Shown: in pieces, positions 11,755-22,461 of the stretch
Layout of the letters: every line of letters starts with the position of its first letter
Position numbering within the stretch: the first letter of the stretch is position 1
Assembly: GCA_947311845.1 (NCBI GenBank)
Contig: CAMZMU010000089.1
Coordinates: forward strand, 19,163,338 to 19,227,337
Length of the DNA: 64,000 nt
Origin: Poa pratensis
Taxonomy: Eukaryota > Streptophyta > Magnoliopsida > Poales > Poaceae
Reading direction: 5' to 3'
Notes under the pieces: model-generated
Told to the model about the DNA's origin: nothing
What the model saw: the letters and a program-made list of their open reading frames with translations, nothing else
The model's database searches: none
Position numbers and translations under genes: made by a program

Positions 11755-12440
11755 TCAACAAGTCCTGTCCAACTACTCAGCAACACCTTGAAAACTTTAT
11801 CATACAAAATGTTTTAGGTTTTTAGTCGACCCCTTGGTAATTACGTTAGCAACAACTTGATAACTTCATCGTAAATTCAGCACCTTGATAACTATATCAT
11901 CGCACCCTTGGTAATAAATTATCAACACCTTTATAACTACTTGACAACACCTTCATAACTGCTTGACAAAGCCTTGGTAACTTTATCATACAAAATGTGA
12001 TAAGTTTTCAGTCGAACCTTGGTAATTATGTTAGCGACACATTGATAACATCATCGCATACATGGTGGTAACTGTTTGGTACCTTGGTAACTACATTATA
12101 ACCACATTGATAACTACTCAGTAACACCTTGATTACTTTATTATAAAAAATGTTGTAAGTTTTCGGTCGGCCTCTTGGTAATTATGTTAGCAACACCTTG
12201 ATAACTTTATCATTAAATATGTTGTAAGTTTTCAGTCGACCCCTTTATAATAATGTTAGCAGTACCTTGATAACTTTATCATTAAATATGTTGTAAGTTT
12301 TTCAGTCGACACCTTGATAATTATGTTAGTAACACCTTGATAAAATCATCACAAACAGGGTGCTAACTATTTTGTACCTTGGTAACTACATTCTCACACC
12401 CTAGGTAACTATATTATCAGCACCTTGATAACTACTCAGC
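11755..12440. repeat. Degenerate minisatellite, TTGATAACT type
   Basis: About 700 bp of diverged repeats of aacaccttgataactttatcat. Larger units of roughly 70 bp include atgttgtaagttttcagtcgacc and ttggtaattatgttagc. Units are best preserved at 12190-12350. The array begins immediately right of the copia insertion and ends at a GC-rich segment. It probably belonged to the interrupted CACTA or an adjacent element; ownership is inference. Confidence 0.7.
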
Positions 12441-13491
12441 TGCATCCCCCGGATCCAACGTCGCCCACGGTGACGACGACTTCACCCTCCGGCATCGGAG
12501 GTAGCTCGTACTTGTTCTCCGACATCCTCTTCCGAGGACAGGAGCTACCCGCCTCCGCGTCATACGAGCGGGGGAGTGGCACGACGTGGTAGCTCGTAGG
12601 GACGATCCGGGCCCACCAGCGCTCTCGAAGCTAGCCACGCTTGGCCGCTCCCTTCGAGTGGCGGCTGTGACTCTCCTCATCCTCGATCGGGGAGCCTAAT
12701 GGCGGACCTCCGCCTCGCCCGTCGCGCCCGCAACTGCGGCGCATGGAGGAGCCGGCCATCAATCTGCCGTTACGGCAGGACTTAGTATTGGAATGAGAGT
12801 AATTGCTCGTTGAAGTTAACTACACCTAGCGGCGGAGGGGAGGAAACACGTCGGAGGGATCCGGGGGTCGAAACCTAAACGCCCGTTGGTACAGATTATC
12901 TGGAGCCCCCGAGATACGCGATATTTGTTCAGGCAGTAAAACGACCCAACCCGTATATCGGCCGGAATTTTCCGTGTTGGGGGCTTACCCGGGATATTTT
13001 AGAGATGCTCTAACTATGTTCCCATGTCTATTATGTTCCCATAAGAGCCATCATAGTTATCATTTCGTTGTTTTTTCTTTGTCTTTAGGTATTATTGGCT
13101 TTCATCTAAAGTCTATTTTGATCAAAATGTGTAGTAGTTTAAATCATGTTTTTTATTATTTTTATACTAGTAGGATGTGGTAGTTCTTTCTTTTCTAATT
13201 TTTTTATACTAGTAAGAAGCGGACTTTTTCTATCCCCCACCCATTTGTATTTACCCTAAAAAACCACTATCCCAAAAAGGGAATTGAACAATTATACTGA
13301 CTATTTTTTCAGCCAAAAAACGAATATTTTTTAGCACGTAATGGGAATAGTAAAAAGGGAATAGAAAAATTATACATGTTACTACTACCCCAAATAAGAA
13401 AAAGGAAAAGGAAAAAGAAAATCGGAAGAGATGCATGCATGCATGGAGTGAAAAAAAATAAAGGAACAAAAGCGACGCATGCATGCAGCAT
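12441..13491. other. Intergenic, possible PIF-type element remains
   Basis: A GC-rich stretch (12440-12760) has a short minus-strand frame (MSENKYELPPMPEGEVVVTV, from about 12520) that I do not recognise. At 12970-13011 the sequence ccgggatattttagagatgctc looks like the terminal repeat of a PIF/Harbinger-type element. No partner end was found. The remainder is AT-rich with no gene. Confidence 0.35.
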
Positions 13492-13502
13492 ACGGTGATT
13501 AA

Positions 13503-14338
13503 TTAGCTTTTTTTTTGCATTTTCCATACTAGTATTCATACGAAGAGAACAAATACAAGGCCAAAAACAAGCAAAGGAAAAGGAAGGAGGATACAGAGGG
13601 CAACACTGCCGTGACACGCCGACAACCACAACGAGGAAACCCGGCCAGCACGAACTCCACCACCGGAGGCGACGAAGAACGCAGCAGCCCGGAGACCTGC
13701 ACCCTGGAGCGGAGGAGCTTCTAGCCCGGAGGCGTCAGAGAGCCGCAACAAGCACCAGCTCCGCAGAGCTGGATCCATAGTCGAAGAACGTCCGTCGGCC
13801 GGGGCCACGGACCCCGAGCTCCATCCGCGCCGGATCTGGGGCCAGCACCGCCCCACCTCACCGGAGGTGGCCAGATCCACCGCCTGCACGCCGCTACCCC
13901 ACACCGCAGCCACCTCGCACCTCCTCCACCGGATCCGCTGCCAGCACGGAGACCGCAGCGCTGGATCTGGCGGGGGATCGACACACGGCGCGGATCCACC
14001 GATCCGCGACCGCCAAAGGAGCAGGCACGCCACCACGGAGCTCCACCGAGCACCGCCGCCGGAGAGGACGCGAACCTGCAACAAAAACAACACCGGCGAC
14101 CCCACCGCCTCCACGGCGCCGCCGGCTGGAGCCCCAAAAGAGCCTACCCTATCTACAACCGAGAGGCGGGGATCCCCCACCCTCCCGCCGCCGGAGCGGC
14201 CGCCGGAGGGCGAGGGATCCGTCGGATCCGCGGAGAGGAGGTGGATCGACTGGGAGGTTCTAAAAATCGCCACTCCCGCTACAGGGAACGGGAGGGGAGA
14301 CGACCCGGCGTGTGGACTGCAGAGTCGAGGGAATGCAC
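13503..14338 (-). mobile_element. LINE-derived non-autonomous retroposon
   Basis: Flanked by an 11-bp direct repeat, acggtgattaa, at 13492-13502 and 14339-14349. A T-run on the plus strand (poly-A on the minus strand) sits right after the left copy. The 5' part on the minus strand is very GC-rich with long spurious frames on both strands. No reverse transcriptase is seen, so this is a deletion derivative or a chimeric retroposon. Confidence 0.65.
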
Positions 14339-14720
14339 ACGGTGATTAACAAAGGGCAGGGAATGGAGGGTGTGCATGCATGCAGTGCCAGCTAGCAACA
14401 TCCAGATAATTTGCGCTAAACGACAAAAAGGGAATGGACACGCGCACGCACGGAGGAGAGAGAGGCGCGTGCGACTGCTCGCACGCGCGAGCATAAGCCT
14501 TTTCGTGAGATTTGAGATATGTTGTCCATCGAGTACCGGCTCGTGGCCATTGGCTGGTGTCGCTCAAGCCTATCGAGAGAAAGGGAGTGAAGGTAGAGTA
14601 ACGACAAATTTCACAAACTATGGGGACAAAATGTACATGTACAAGCATGTTTCAACAATTCCATTTATCGATCTCAATGGCTATAGAATCTGACTATCTG
14701 AGGCAGCCAAATAGTATGTA

Positions 14721-14808
14721 CTCCCTCCGTTCGGAAATAGATGTCTTGCATTTGTCTAGATTCGGATGTAGGTAGACTTGCAAGACATCTATTTCCGAAC
14801 GGAGGGAG
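14721..14808. mobile_element. Stowaway MITE in F3'H upstream region
   Basis: 88 bp with near-perfect inverted repeats (CTCCCTCCGTTCGGAAATAG at both ends). TA is duplicated at 14719-14720 and 14809-14810. The paralogous site in copy C (tatgtagcaaca, about 32105-32116) is empty. Confidence 0.92.
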
Positions 14809-14816
14809 TAGCAATA

Positions 14817-15239
14817 CCGAATAGTCTATGTGTAGCCCGGGCTACATGTAGCCCGTATTTTTTATTTTTTTGAAATTAATATTTTAAAGTTTTAAAAAAT
14901 TCCGAAAAAAATCAGAGAGTCTGAGAATGACGTACACTAAGGTTCTGCAAAGTTTCAGCGCCAAATATGTTTTATTCCGTTCTACACAAAAATGACAAAT
15001 ATTTGATAGATCTGAAAAATTCGAAATCCGCATTGTTCACCACCTTAGATTCAGAAATTTGACATTTTTACACAGCAAAAAATACAGAATATTTCGCGTT
15101 CATATTTTGCACACTAGTCGAAGTCATCATTATCTACGTCTAGGATTTGTTTCAGAATTTTGGAAACTTAAAAATATCATTTTCAAAAAAAATTTAAAAA
15201 AGGGGCTACATTTAGCCCGTCCTACAAAACGCCTTACTC
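14817..15239. mobile_element. Mutator-type MITE in F3'H upstream region
   Basis: 423 bp flanked by a perfect 9-bp duplication, gtagcaata (14808-14816 and 15240-15248), the Mutator-superfamily length. Imperfect terminal inverted repeats share CGGGCTA-ATGTAGCCC. It abuts the Stowaway element and shares bases with its TA duplication. The site is empty in copy C. Confidence 0.82.
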
Positions 15240-15472
15240 GTAGCAATAGATCTATTTTCTACATACTACATTCTTACACCAAGCCTGTTCGATGTATAGC
15301 ATTTGCTTTGATCAAGTGACTGATCACTTTAATGCATTTTCCCTGCACAAGTGTCCAGACTGCACACTGGCTCCAGTGGGAATAGTGGTAGGCGACACTG
15401 AACAATCAGAAACCTATTATTGTAGTAGTAGGTCTATGAAAGCTGCAAGAATACCCAGAAACTCCAAAGTGC

Positions 15473-15601
15473 ACCGGACGAGACACATCACCTATCCAGT
15501 ATATCCACCTACCCCAGATACTACATTATATGAGTTGGTAAGATCTATGGCTGAGCTGCGCCGGACGAGACACATCACCCCAGTACATCCACCTACCCCC
15601 G
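15473..15601 (+). promoter_or_regulatory. Direct repeat with AC-element-like motifs upstream of F3'H
   Basis: Two imperfect ~43-bp repeats (15473-15516 and 15559-15601) share ccggacgagacacatcacc and end in tccacctacccc. The ACCTACC core matches the AC-element bound by R2R3-MYB regulators of phenylpropanoid and flavonoid genes. They lie 170-300 bp before the start codon. Function is inferred from motif and position only. Confidence 0.45.
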
Positions 15602-15668
15602 TTTCGTCCTGAATCCCATGCATACATCCATCCAACAGTCGATCGAACACTTGCCGTGCATCTCCTTC

Positions 15669-15675
15669 TATAAAA
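15669..15675 (+). promoter_or_regulatory. TATA box of F3'H
   Basis: TATAAAA lies 95 bp upstream of the ATG at 15770, so transcription would begin near 15700 with a leader of roughly 65-70 nt. Confidence 0.6.
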
Positions 15676-15769
15676 CTCTAGTGCATCTTTGGTGCACTCT
15701 CAAAAAAAAAAAAACACTTGCCGTGCATGCACATCGAGCAGAGCCAAGCATCTCGCCGGCATAGGCGCC

Positions 15770-17743
15770 ATGGATATCCCTCTCCCGCTGCTTCTCTCCA
15801 CTCTGGCCATCTCACTGACGATATGGTTCGTCTTCTTCCGCGCTGACAAGGGGCGCCGTCGTGCGCCGCTGCCGCCCGGCCCGAGGGGCTGGCCGGTGCT
15901 GGGGAACCTCCCGCAGCTGGGCGGCAAGACGCACCAGACCCTGCACGAGATGACCAAGGTGTACGGGCCCGTGCTCCGGCTCCGCTTCGGCAGCAACGTT
16001 GTCGTGGTGGCCGGGTCGGCCGCCGTGGCCGAGCAGTTTCTCCGTACCCACGACGCCAAGTTCAGCAGCCGCCCGCCCAACTCCGGCGGCGAGCACATGG
16101 CCTACAACTACCAGGACGTCGTCTTCGCGCCCTATGGCCCCCGGTGGCGCGCCATGCGCAAGGTGTGTGCCGTCAACCTGTTCTCGGCCCGCGCGCTCGA
16201 CGACCTCCGCGGCTTCCGCGAGCGGGAGGCCGCGCTCATGGTCAGGTCCCTCGCCGACGCCGCTCGCGGGGGCGCGGTGGTGGCGGTCGGCAAGGTGGCG
16301 AACGTGTGCACGACCAACGCCCTCTCGCGGGCGGCCGTGGGGCTCCGGGTGTTCGCGGTCGGCAGCGAGCTGGGCGCCAAGGACTTCAAGGAGATCGTGC
16401 TGGAGGTGATGGAGGTGGGCGGCGTCCTCAACGTCGGGGACTTCGTGCCGGCGCTCCGGTGGCTAGACCCTCAGGGCGTCGTGGCCAGGCTGAAGAAGCT
16501 GCACCGCCGGTTCGACGACATGATGAACGGGATAATCGCCGAGAGGAGGAGCGGTGCCAAGATGGCCGGCGTGGAAGAAGGTAAGGAGGACCTGCTTGAG
16601 TTGCTGCTCTCGATGGTGCAGGAACACAAGTCCCTCACCGGCGGCGAGGAGGACAAGATCACCGACACCGACGTCAAGGCGCTTGTACTGGTAATAACTT
16701 TGATGTTGTCATCACTCGTCAGTAGCTCTTAAATAAATGGCATATCGACAATGCACTTTATTAGAATAGCCACAATGGGAGTATCATATCTAGTATCATG
16801 CATGCCATGTTGGCAAAAATCTGATGTGGCACAGTAATTAATGAAGAAAGAGAGGATAGTGGTATCTACCTATGTTACGGTATCATAGCACACAAAATAA
16901 GATATTTTAATAGCAAGTTAATCTTGTGCACATATTTGTATTGGGATACTACAAACAAATAAATGAGATGTGGCTATGATACTACTATATGATACTATGC
17001 ATTGTAGGGGTAGTATCATACACTAGTATCATATGCATGATACCAATTTATGATACTTCCCATTGTGACTAGTCTTACTGTTAACTTATCATGCGCAGAA
17101 CCTGTTTGTGGCGGGAACCGAGACGACGTCGAGCATAGTGGAGTGGGCGGTGACGGAGCTCATCAGGCACCCGAAGATCATGAAGCAGGCGCAGGAGGAG
17201 CTCGACGCCGTCGTGGGACGCGACAGGCTCGTCTCGGAGTCCGACCTTCCACGGCTCACGTTCCTCAACGCCATCATCAAGGAGACGTTCCGGCTGCACC
17301 CGTCGACGCCGCTCTCGCTGCCTCGGGTCGCCTCGGAGGAGTGCGAGGTCGCCGGCTACCGCATCCCCGTGGGCACCGAGCTGCTAGTGAACGTGTGGGG
17401 CATCGCCCGCGACCCGGCCCTGTGGCCCGATCCGCTGGAGTACCGGCCCGCACGGTTCCTCCCGGGAGGGTCGCACGAGAGCGTTGATCTCAAGGGAGGC
17501 GATTTCGGGTTCATACCGTTTGGGGCTGGCCGGAGGATATGTGCGGGCTTGAGCTGGGGTGTGAGGATGGTGACGATGACGACCGCCACGCTGGTGCACT
17601 CGTTCGACTGGGAGCTACCGGCGGGCCAGATGCCGGATATGCTGAACATGGAGGAGGCCTTCTCTCTGCTGCTGCAGCGGGCCGTGCCATTGATGGCACA
17701 CCCGGTGCCTAGGTTGATCCCATCGGCATACGAGATTGCATAG
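15770..17743 (+). CDS. F3'H: Flavonoid 3'-hydroxylase, cytochrome P450 CYP75B family
   Basis: It hydroxylates the flavonoid B-ring at the 3' position (naringenin to eriodictyol, dihydrokaempferol to dihydroquercetin), directing flux to cyanidin-type pigments; the enzyme is anchored in the ER membrane. Two exons, 15770-16690 and 17099-17743, encode 521 residues, the usual CYP75B length. A hydrophobic anchor (residues 5-23) precedes the proline hinge PLPPGPRGWP (33-42). The F3'H-type sequence GGEHMAYNYQ follows. The I-helix is AGTETTS (312-318), the ExxR motif is E369-R372, and the haem loop is FGAGRRICAG (448-457) with Cys455. The intron (GT at 16691, AG ending at 17098) interrupts just before the I-helix and holds a Tourist MITE. 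The start is the first ATG after the TATA box, and the N-terminus MDIPLPLLL resembles rice F3'H. All catalytic motifs are intact. A flavonoid 3',5'-hydroxylase (CYP75A) is the main alternative but fits less well. Confidence 0.93.
16764..17074. mobile_element. Tourist (PIF/Harbinger) MITE in the F3'H intron
   Basis: 311 bp with inverted repeats GAATAGCCACAATGGGAGTA and the complement of ACTTCCCATTGTGACTAGTC. TTA is duplicated at 16761-16763 and 17075-17077. It makes up about three quarters of the 408-bp intron and leaves both splice sites untouched (the acceptor is 24 bp downstream). Confidence 0.88.
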
Positions 17744-18131
17744 AACCTACTCTCTTCAATCCATAATTAGTAGTTAGTTCAAAACTACGACACTTATTTT
17801 GGATCGGAGGGTGTAGAGTTGATTGGCGCGCTTCGCTCCGTGGGTGATTGTCCTTCTTGATGATGTATGGAGGACAAGCTACAAGTATACCATGTACTAT
17901 TGTTGATGGGTTATCTCATTGTTTGACCTAAAGTAGGTAACAATGTATATTGTCCCGAGAAGTTCAGTAAGAAAGAATAACATGGAAAATAACATTTGTC
18001 GGGCGGCCGGTAGTTTCGTTTTGTAATAAACAAAATTCATTCAATTTCATGTCATGAATCAGGGTTCGTTTTCACATGAAAGAGACAAGAGGAAAAGCAG
18101 AAAAGTTCATAATCACACCCTATACACTGAT
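17744..18131 (+). repeat. Copy B of F3'H 3' flank, proximal part
   Basis: Matches 260-660 of copy A and 35170-35580 of copy C. Includes a shortened Stowaway element at 17750-17813 (64 bp, internally deleted, TA at both sides). It should contain the F3'H 3' UTR; no obvious poly-A signal was chosen. Confidence 0.8.
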
Positions 18132-18147
18132 ATCTTAACTTGCTTTT

Positions 18148-19755
18148 TTTTTTTTTGAAAAGAACACCGGAAGGGGAACAAATCCCCTACCTTATTTTCC
18201 ATTAAAAACAAGAGCTAAGGCAGCTCAGAAGTTCGTTACATGCAAAGTAGCTTTTTTTACGGGAACATGCAAAGTAGCTTACAGAAAAAAACATAGAACT
18301 AAGGTACACGAAGGGGGTTAAACATCCCACTCTTCAGCCCATCGGAGGAGTGCTTGTTTCTCCTTTTCGTTTGCCCTATGTGACCAGAGCCTGCAAGTAT
18401 CAACGCATTGCCTGGTCGCAACTTGCACCTGCAGATCGATCCCGTCGAAGACTTTTCTATTTCTGGTAAGCCAAGTAGTCGAGAGGGTTGCAGTCAGCAC
18501 CATGTCCCAGGCATTTCTTTTGTTGGAAGGGCAGTTTCTCTAGCCTTTCCGTAGATGTCTTCTAGCACTGTGACCCCCTGTAGCTGGATCCCCATGATGG
18601 CCAGAATTTGCTTGGTTCGGTTGCATTCTAACGCAAAGTGCTCAACTGTCTCACTTACGTTGCAACCAAAAGGGCACAGAGTCATCATCAACAATTTTTT
18701 GCTTGAAGAGGTTAGCTCTAACCTTGATTCTACCTCTTATCAACAGCCAAGCAAACAGTTTTCCTTTTTTGGGAGCTGCACATTTCCAAACCGTCTCAGC
18801 CGTCACATGAGTGATACCTCCCCAGTTCATGAGCTTATATAAATTTTTGACCGAGAAGGTGTCTTGTTTGTTCATCCTCCATCCTCTTTTATCCAGTACT
18901 TCACTGTCAAGAGAACATGCAGCTAAAAAGGACAACAGCGCTACTCTTTCATGCTCTGCTCTGTCCGAGGTAATGTGTAGTAGAGGGATAGACCAGACTC
19001 CGTTCTGCCAACACTCGGAGACAGAGATATTTGGTCTAATAGCATGAGAGTACAGAGCAGGGAATTGAGTTGAGAAAGGACCTTTAGTTGTCCATTTATC
19101 CTTCCAAAAAGAAGTGCAAATTCCGTTGCCAACTTGAACACACTAGCTTAAAAAAGTTTGACAAAATCGAAGAGAAGATACTACACTGGTAGATAAGGAC
19201 CAGTGCACCTGTACCCTTGTCTTCTTCTTCGTTTTTCTCGTGAGATTACGATCGCTACCTTGTCAGTCAAAATAGTTTATGGACAGGACAAAAAGCATGG
19301 ATGGTGATCACTGATCAGCGACTTCAGATGCCGGGTGCGTCGTCTCGGAGCTAGTCCAGGCTTTCCGAGAAAATTCAGCGCACTGGTGATGCTCCGGCAA
19401 TCAGACCATTCCCTACCGTGAAAGATGATAAGATTATGAAATGGGAGAGAGCGCGGCTGGCGGTAGACCCCGTCGTTTTCAGCAGCTTCGACTAATATTA
19501 TCGACTTACCTAACCAAATCTTGGTAGAAACCAGAGCCAAACCCATCTAGTCCCGGACTTTTATCTCTTGGGATATCTTTGATTGCACGGTAAATTTCCG
19601 CTTCCGAGAAGGGTTCAGTGAGTGCTTCCAAATTATTCAAGCTTGGATAAAGTTGTCCCAAATCTATTTTAGCCGAAGTAGCAGCCTCTGTCCCCATGAT
19701 GCCCTTGTCCTGAAAGAATTTTTTGCTTAGCATCTTGTGAGTAATGAAGCAGGCC
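18148..19755 (-). mobile_element. LINE (L1-like), internally deleted
   Basis: Flanked by a perfect 16-bp duplication, atcttaacttgctttt (18132-18147 and 19756-19771), with a T-run after the left copy, so the element lies on the minus strand. Its 5' part (19757-19506) encodes the start of a reverse transcriptase (AIYRAIKDIP-like, KSPGLDGF). The 3' part (18935-18318) encodes a zf-RVT-type C-terminus (GITHVTAETVWKCAAPKK, CPFGCNVSETVEHF, TWLTRNRKVFDG). Most of the RT core is missing and the C-terminal frame has breaks. The middle (19140-19500) is unrecognised. Confidence 0.85.
18254..18264 (-). mobile_element. 11-bp micro-retroposition inside the LINE
   Basis: The insert tttttacggga lies between two perfect copies of the 16-mer acatgcaaagtagctt (18238-18253 and 18265-18280). 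Poly-T plus a few bases between long direct repeats is what an extremely 5'-truncated LINE-mediated insertion would leave. Confidence 0.6.
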
Positions 19756-20745
19756 ATCTTAACTTGCTTTTACGGAAAACTATAGAAAATCCTATTTTCC
19801 ATTTGGATAACCACGGCAATTTTCTTATAGGAGGTTTTCTGCTCTCTAAAGGCTTAGCTTCACTCCGTTGAAAATGCAATCCATCTATTCTATTATATAT
19901 ACTAAAAGCAAAATGAGAGAGTTTTTCGAGACACCACATAGGTTAGAAATATATAATCCGTTAATTTTGTCTGTGACGGTTGAGATTAAAAGATGGAAAA
20001 GTTATGTACAATATTAATCGGGTACAAACGAGTTGTTTTCAACACGTACAACAAACCATGTCCCGTTCCATTATTTTTAAAATAGAAAATTGTGAGTCAT
20101 TATCTTTACGTAATAGAGCCCAGTCCGGACACAAAAGCTAACTCTAAAACGTACGTGTAACCTGATCGGTAATGAAAAAAACTGGGACAACTGATCGATT
20201 CCAAAAAAAAAAACTGATCGGTGGGATCTGCTACTAGCTAAAGCACAAAAAAAAAAACTATCCCATGTGCGTGTCAGGGACAATCGTCCTATACTAGAAG
20301 AATCTTCATAGTAGAATTAAGATCTAAACATGTTGGTAACCTGTAAATGTAGTATGATTTGCACGGAAAGCATATTGGAGTATATGATTTTGCCATCGAA
20401 AAAATATTTTGAAATATCAAAAAAACCTGAACAAAAATTTGGCGCATATTTCTCGACATTCTATGTGCGCACATCAAGTTTCGTGAAAACCGATATTTTT
20501 ATGGCATGTGTAAAAAAGACCAATTTCGTGAAAAGCATATTTTAGCACCAAATTTTATTTATTTTACACACCGCACAAAATATGTCGATTTTCCGTGTGA
20601 CGACTTTGTGAACATACAGAACGACGACATGTACATGAGAACTTTTGTCCAATTTTTTTGACACCTCACAATAGATTTAATATGCATTTTAAAAACCGGG
20701 AGCATATGCTCCGAAAAGTCAAAACGTCGCCCCTGATTTATACTA

Positions 20746-21494
20746 CTCCCTCCGATCCCAAAAAACGTTCGGAGCGCTTAGTGCAATGCCACTTTACATT
20801 TTAGCCCTTCCAAATTAAAGAAAAAACGATTTCGTACACCCCACATCTCTCCCAAGCACCCAACTCGATCTCTCCAAGCACCCAGCTCGCATCTCACCAG
20901 TGCCTAGCGCGCCGCCCATCTCTCCCGTCTCGCCCGGCTCTTCTCTGCCAAGACCTCCAGCTCGCCCGGCTCTCCTCTCGCCCGGCGCCCAGATCGTCCG
21001 GCGCCCAACTCACATCTCTCCTCTCCCCTCATCTGCACCTCGTCGAGTTCTTCTCTCGCCCCAGATCTTCAGGTCGCATCTCGTCCAACGTCTAGGCCGG
21101 AGATGGGCAGACCGACCTCGCAGCAGCAGCAGCAGATCCGGGTGGACGCCGCCTTCTACGACGAGAGAGGCACGATCTGGTCTCCGGGAATCTGGATCGG
21201 GTGCTCGGGATCTTGGCAGAGTAGGATCTCGTGGCCACCAGCGGCCGTTTTTGTTTGCCGGCACATGTGGTTTTCTCGGGGGCATTGCGGGATTTGGGGT
21301 GGTGGGAAGCCAGGGGAACGCGGCGGAGAGGAGAGCTCGCCGCCGGAACTGAGAGAGGGAGAGCGAGCAGAGTGCGGGAGCCGGAGCGCAGAGACGCTAC
21401 TCGACAGGTGCGGGACTGCGGGTTGAGGCAGGAAAAACTTGATGGCGTTTTTGGAAAATTACCTGTCACGAAACTTTTTTCGGATCGGAGGGAG
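20746..21494. mobile_element. Large Stowaway-like element with GC-rich core
   Basis: Termini CTCCCTCCGATCC at both ends (inverted), with TA at 20744-20745 and 21495-21496. At 749 bp it is much longer than typical Stowaway MITEs. The core (20880-21430) is strongly GC-rich with CT-rich leader-like sequence and an open frame from 21103 (MGRPTSQQQQQIRVDAAF). The core may be captured genic sequence; I do not recognise it. Confidence 0.7.
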
Positions 21495-22461
21495 TATATC
21501 GGAATATCTCATCTACTGTAATAAACTTCAGAAAGGGTAAAAAAATGTTGTGGCATGCGTAGTGGTGCCAAGGACACACCCTGACAAGTGTCCGATCACT
21601 TCATTACCAAAAACACAAAGAATTAGAGTGATACAACATGCTTGTATTTCGTACGACACGATATCTACCACCAAGACATTGTCGTGAAGAATGTACATAT
21701 CATACATATGGAGTCGGAGCTTAGTGTAAGTTAGGTGGGGGCACAGACCTCGGCTTTGGACTAAGTTGAGAAGAAATTTTCTGGAAAGGGCTTAGAAGGG
21801 AAGATTTAGTATTTTGCTTCCCCTCCCTATAAAACACAATTATATTCTCTTTCATCCTCTCGATAATTTATGTCAAGCTCCGCCACTGCACAGTAAACGA
21901 CACTCTAGAGATTGATTAGGGCCTCTCTCAGTGAAAAAGTAAAAGGATAGAGAGTAGGTTCATGGTGATAGAATTCTAAACTCAAGGAGATGGAAAGGAT
22001 CCTTAATGGGCAATTTGTCTCTCCGCACATCTTATTTTCACAAACATAAGAAAAATAACATCCTTACAAACTCCAACGACTTACAAAATCATCAAAGCAT
22101 ACATTTCTTATATCATACGTTGGTCTAAAATAGAGGTATCACGTTGATCGACATCATCCAAATTATCGTGGTAGTTAGATTAAAATAAACGGCTTGGATT
22201 TAAGAAATTAGTAGTCACGTAACCGGTTGACAAAATTTATCTCTAAAATAGTGGCATTATGTCCATCCACATCATCCAAACTATCGTGATAATTAAATCT
22301 AAAATAAAAAACTTGAATTACTTAAAAAAAATCAACACATACTTCCTTACGTTTGCCAAAAAGCAACCATGTATTCCAACTTCCCTGACAAAATTGTGGT
22401 AGTTGAAATAAAATGTGCCTAAATATGCCATAAATTTAGCTGCGATTTAGGCAGAGGAAAC

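Larger units (their letters stand above)
14515..15290 (+). repeat. F3'H upstream block duplicated at 31926-32151
   Basis: The stretches 14515-14720, the overlap near 14809-14816 and 15240-15290 match 31926-32151 (agatatgttgtcc ... cttacaccaagcc). The later copy lacks the two MITEs found here. This block lies 480-1250 bp upstream of the F3'H start codon. Confidence 0.85.

Noticed and set aside
12970..13011. Complete PIF/Harbinger MITE
   Set aside because: A terminal-repeat-like sequence occurs once; the opposite end and target duplication were not found.
13867..14349. 160-codon plus-strand frame and 245-codon minus-strand frame in the GC-rich retroposon
   Set aside because: Both frames lie in a LINE-derived, target-duplicated insertion with high GC content and contain no domain; long frames on both strands point to composition.
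15999..16584. Alternative open frames overlapping F3'H exon 1
   Set aside because: They are GC-rich shadows of the P450 exon; only the frame starting at 15770 has P450 motifs.
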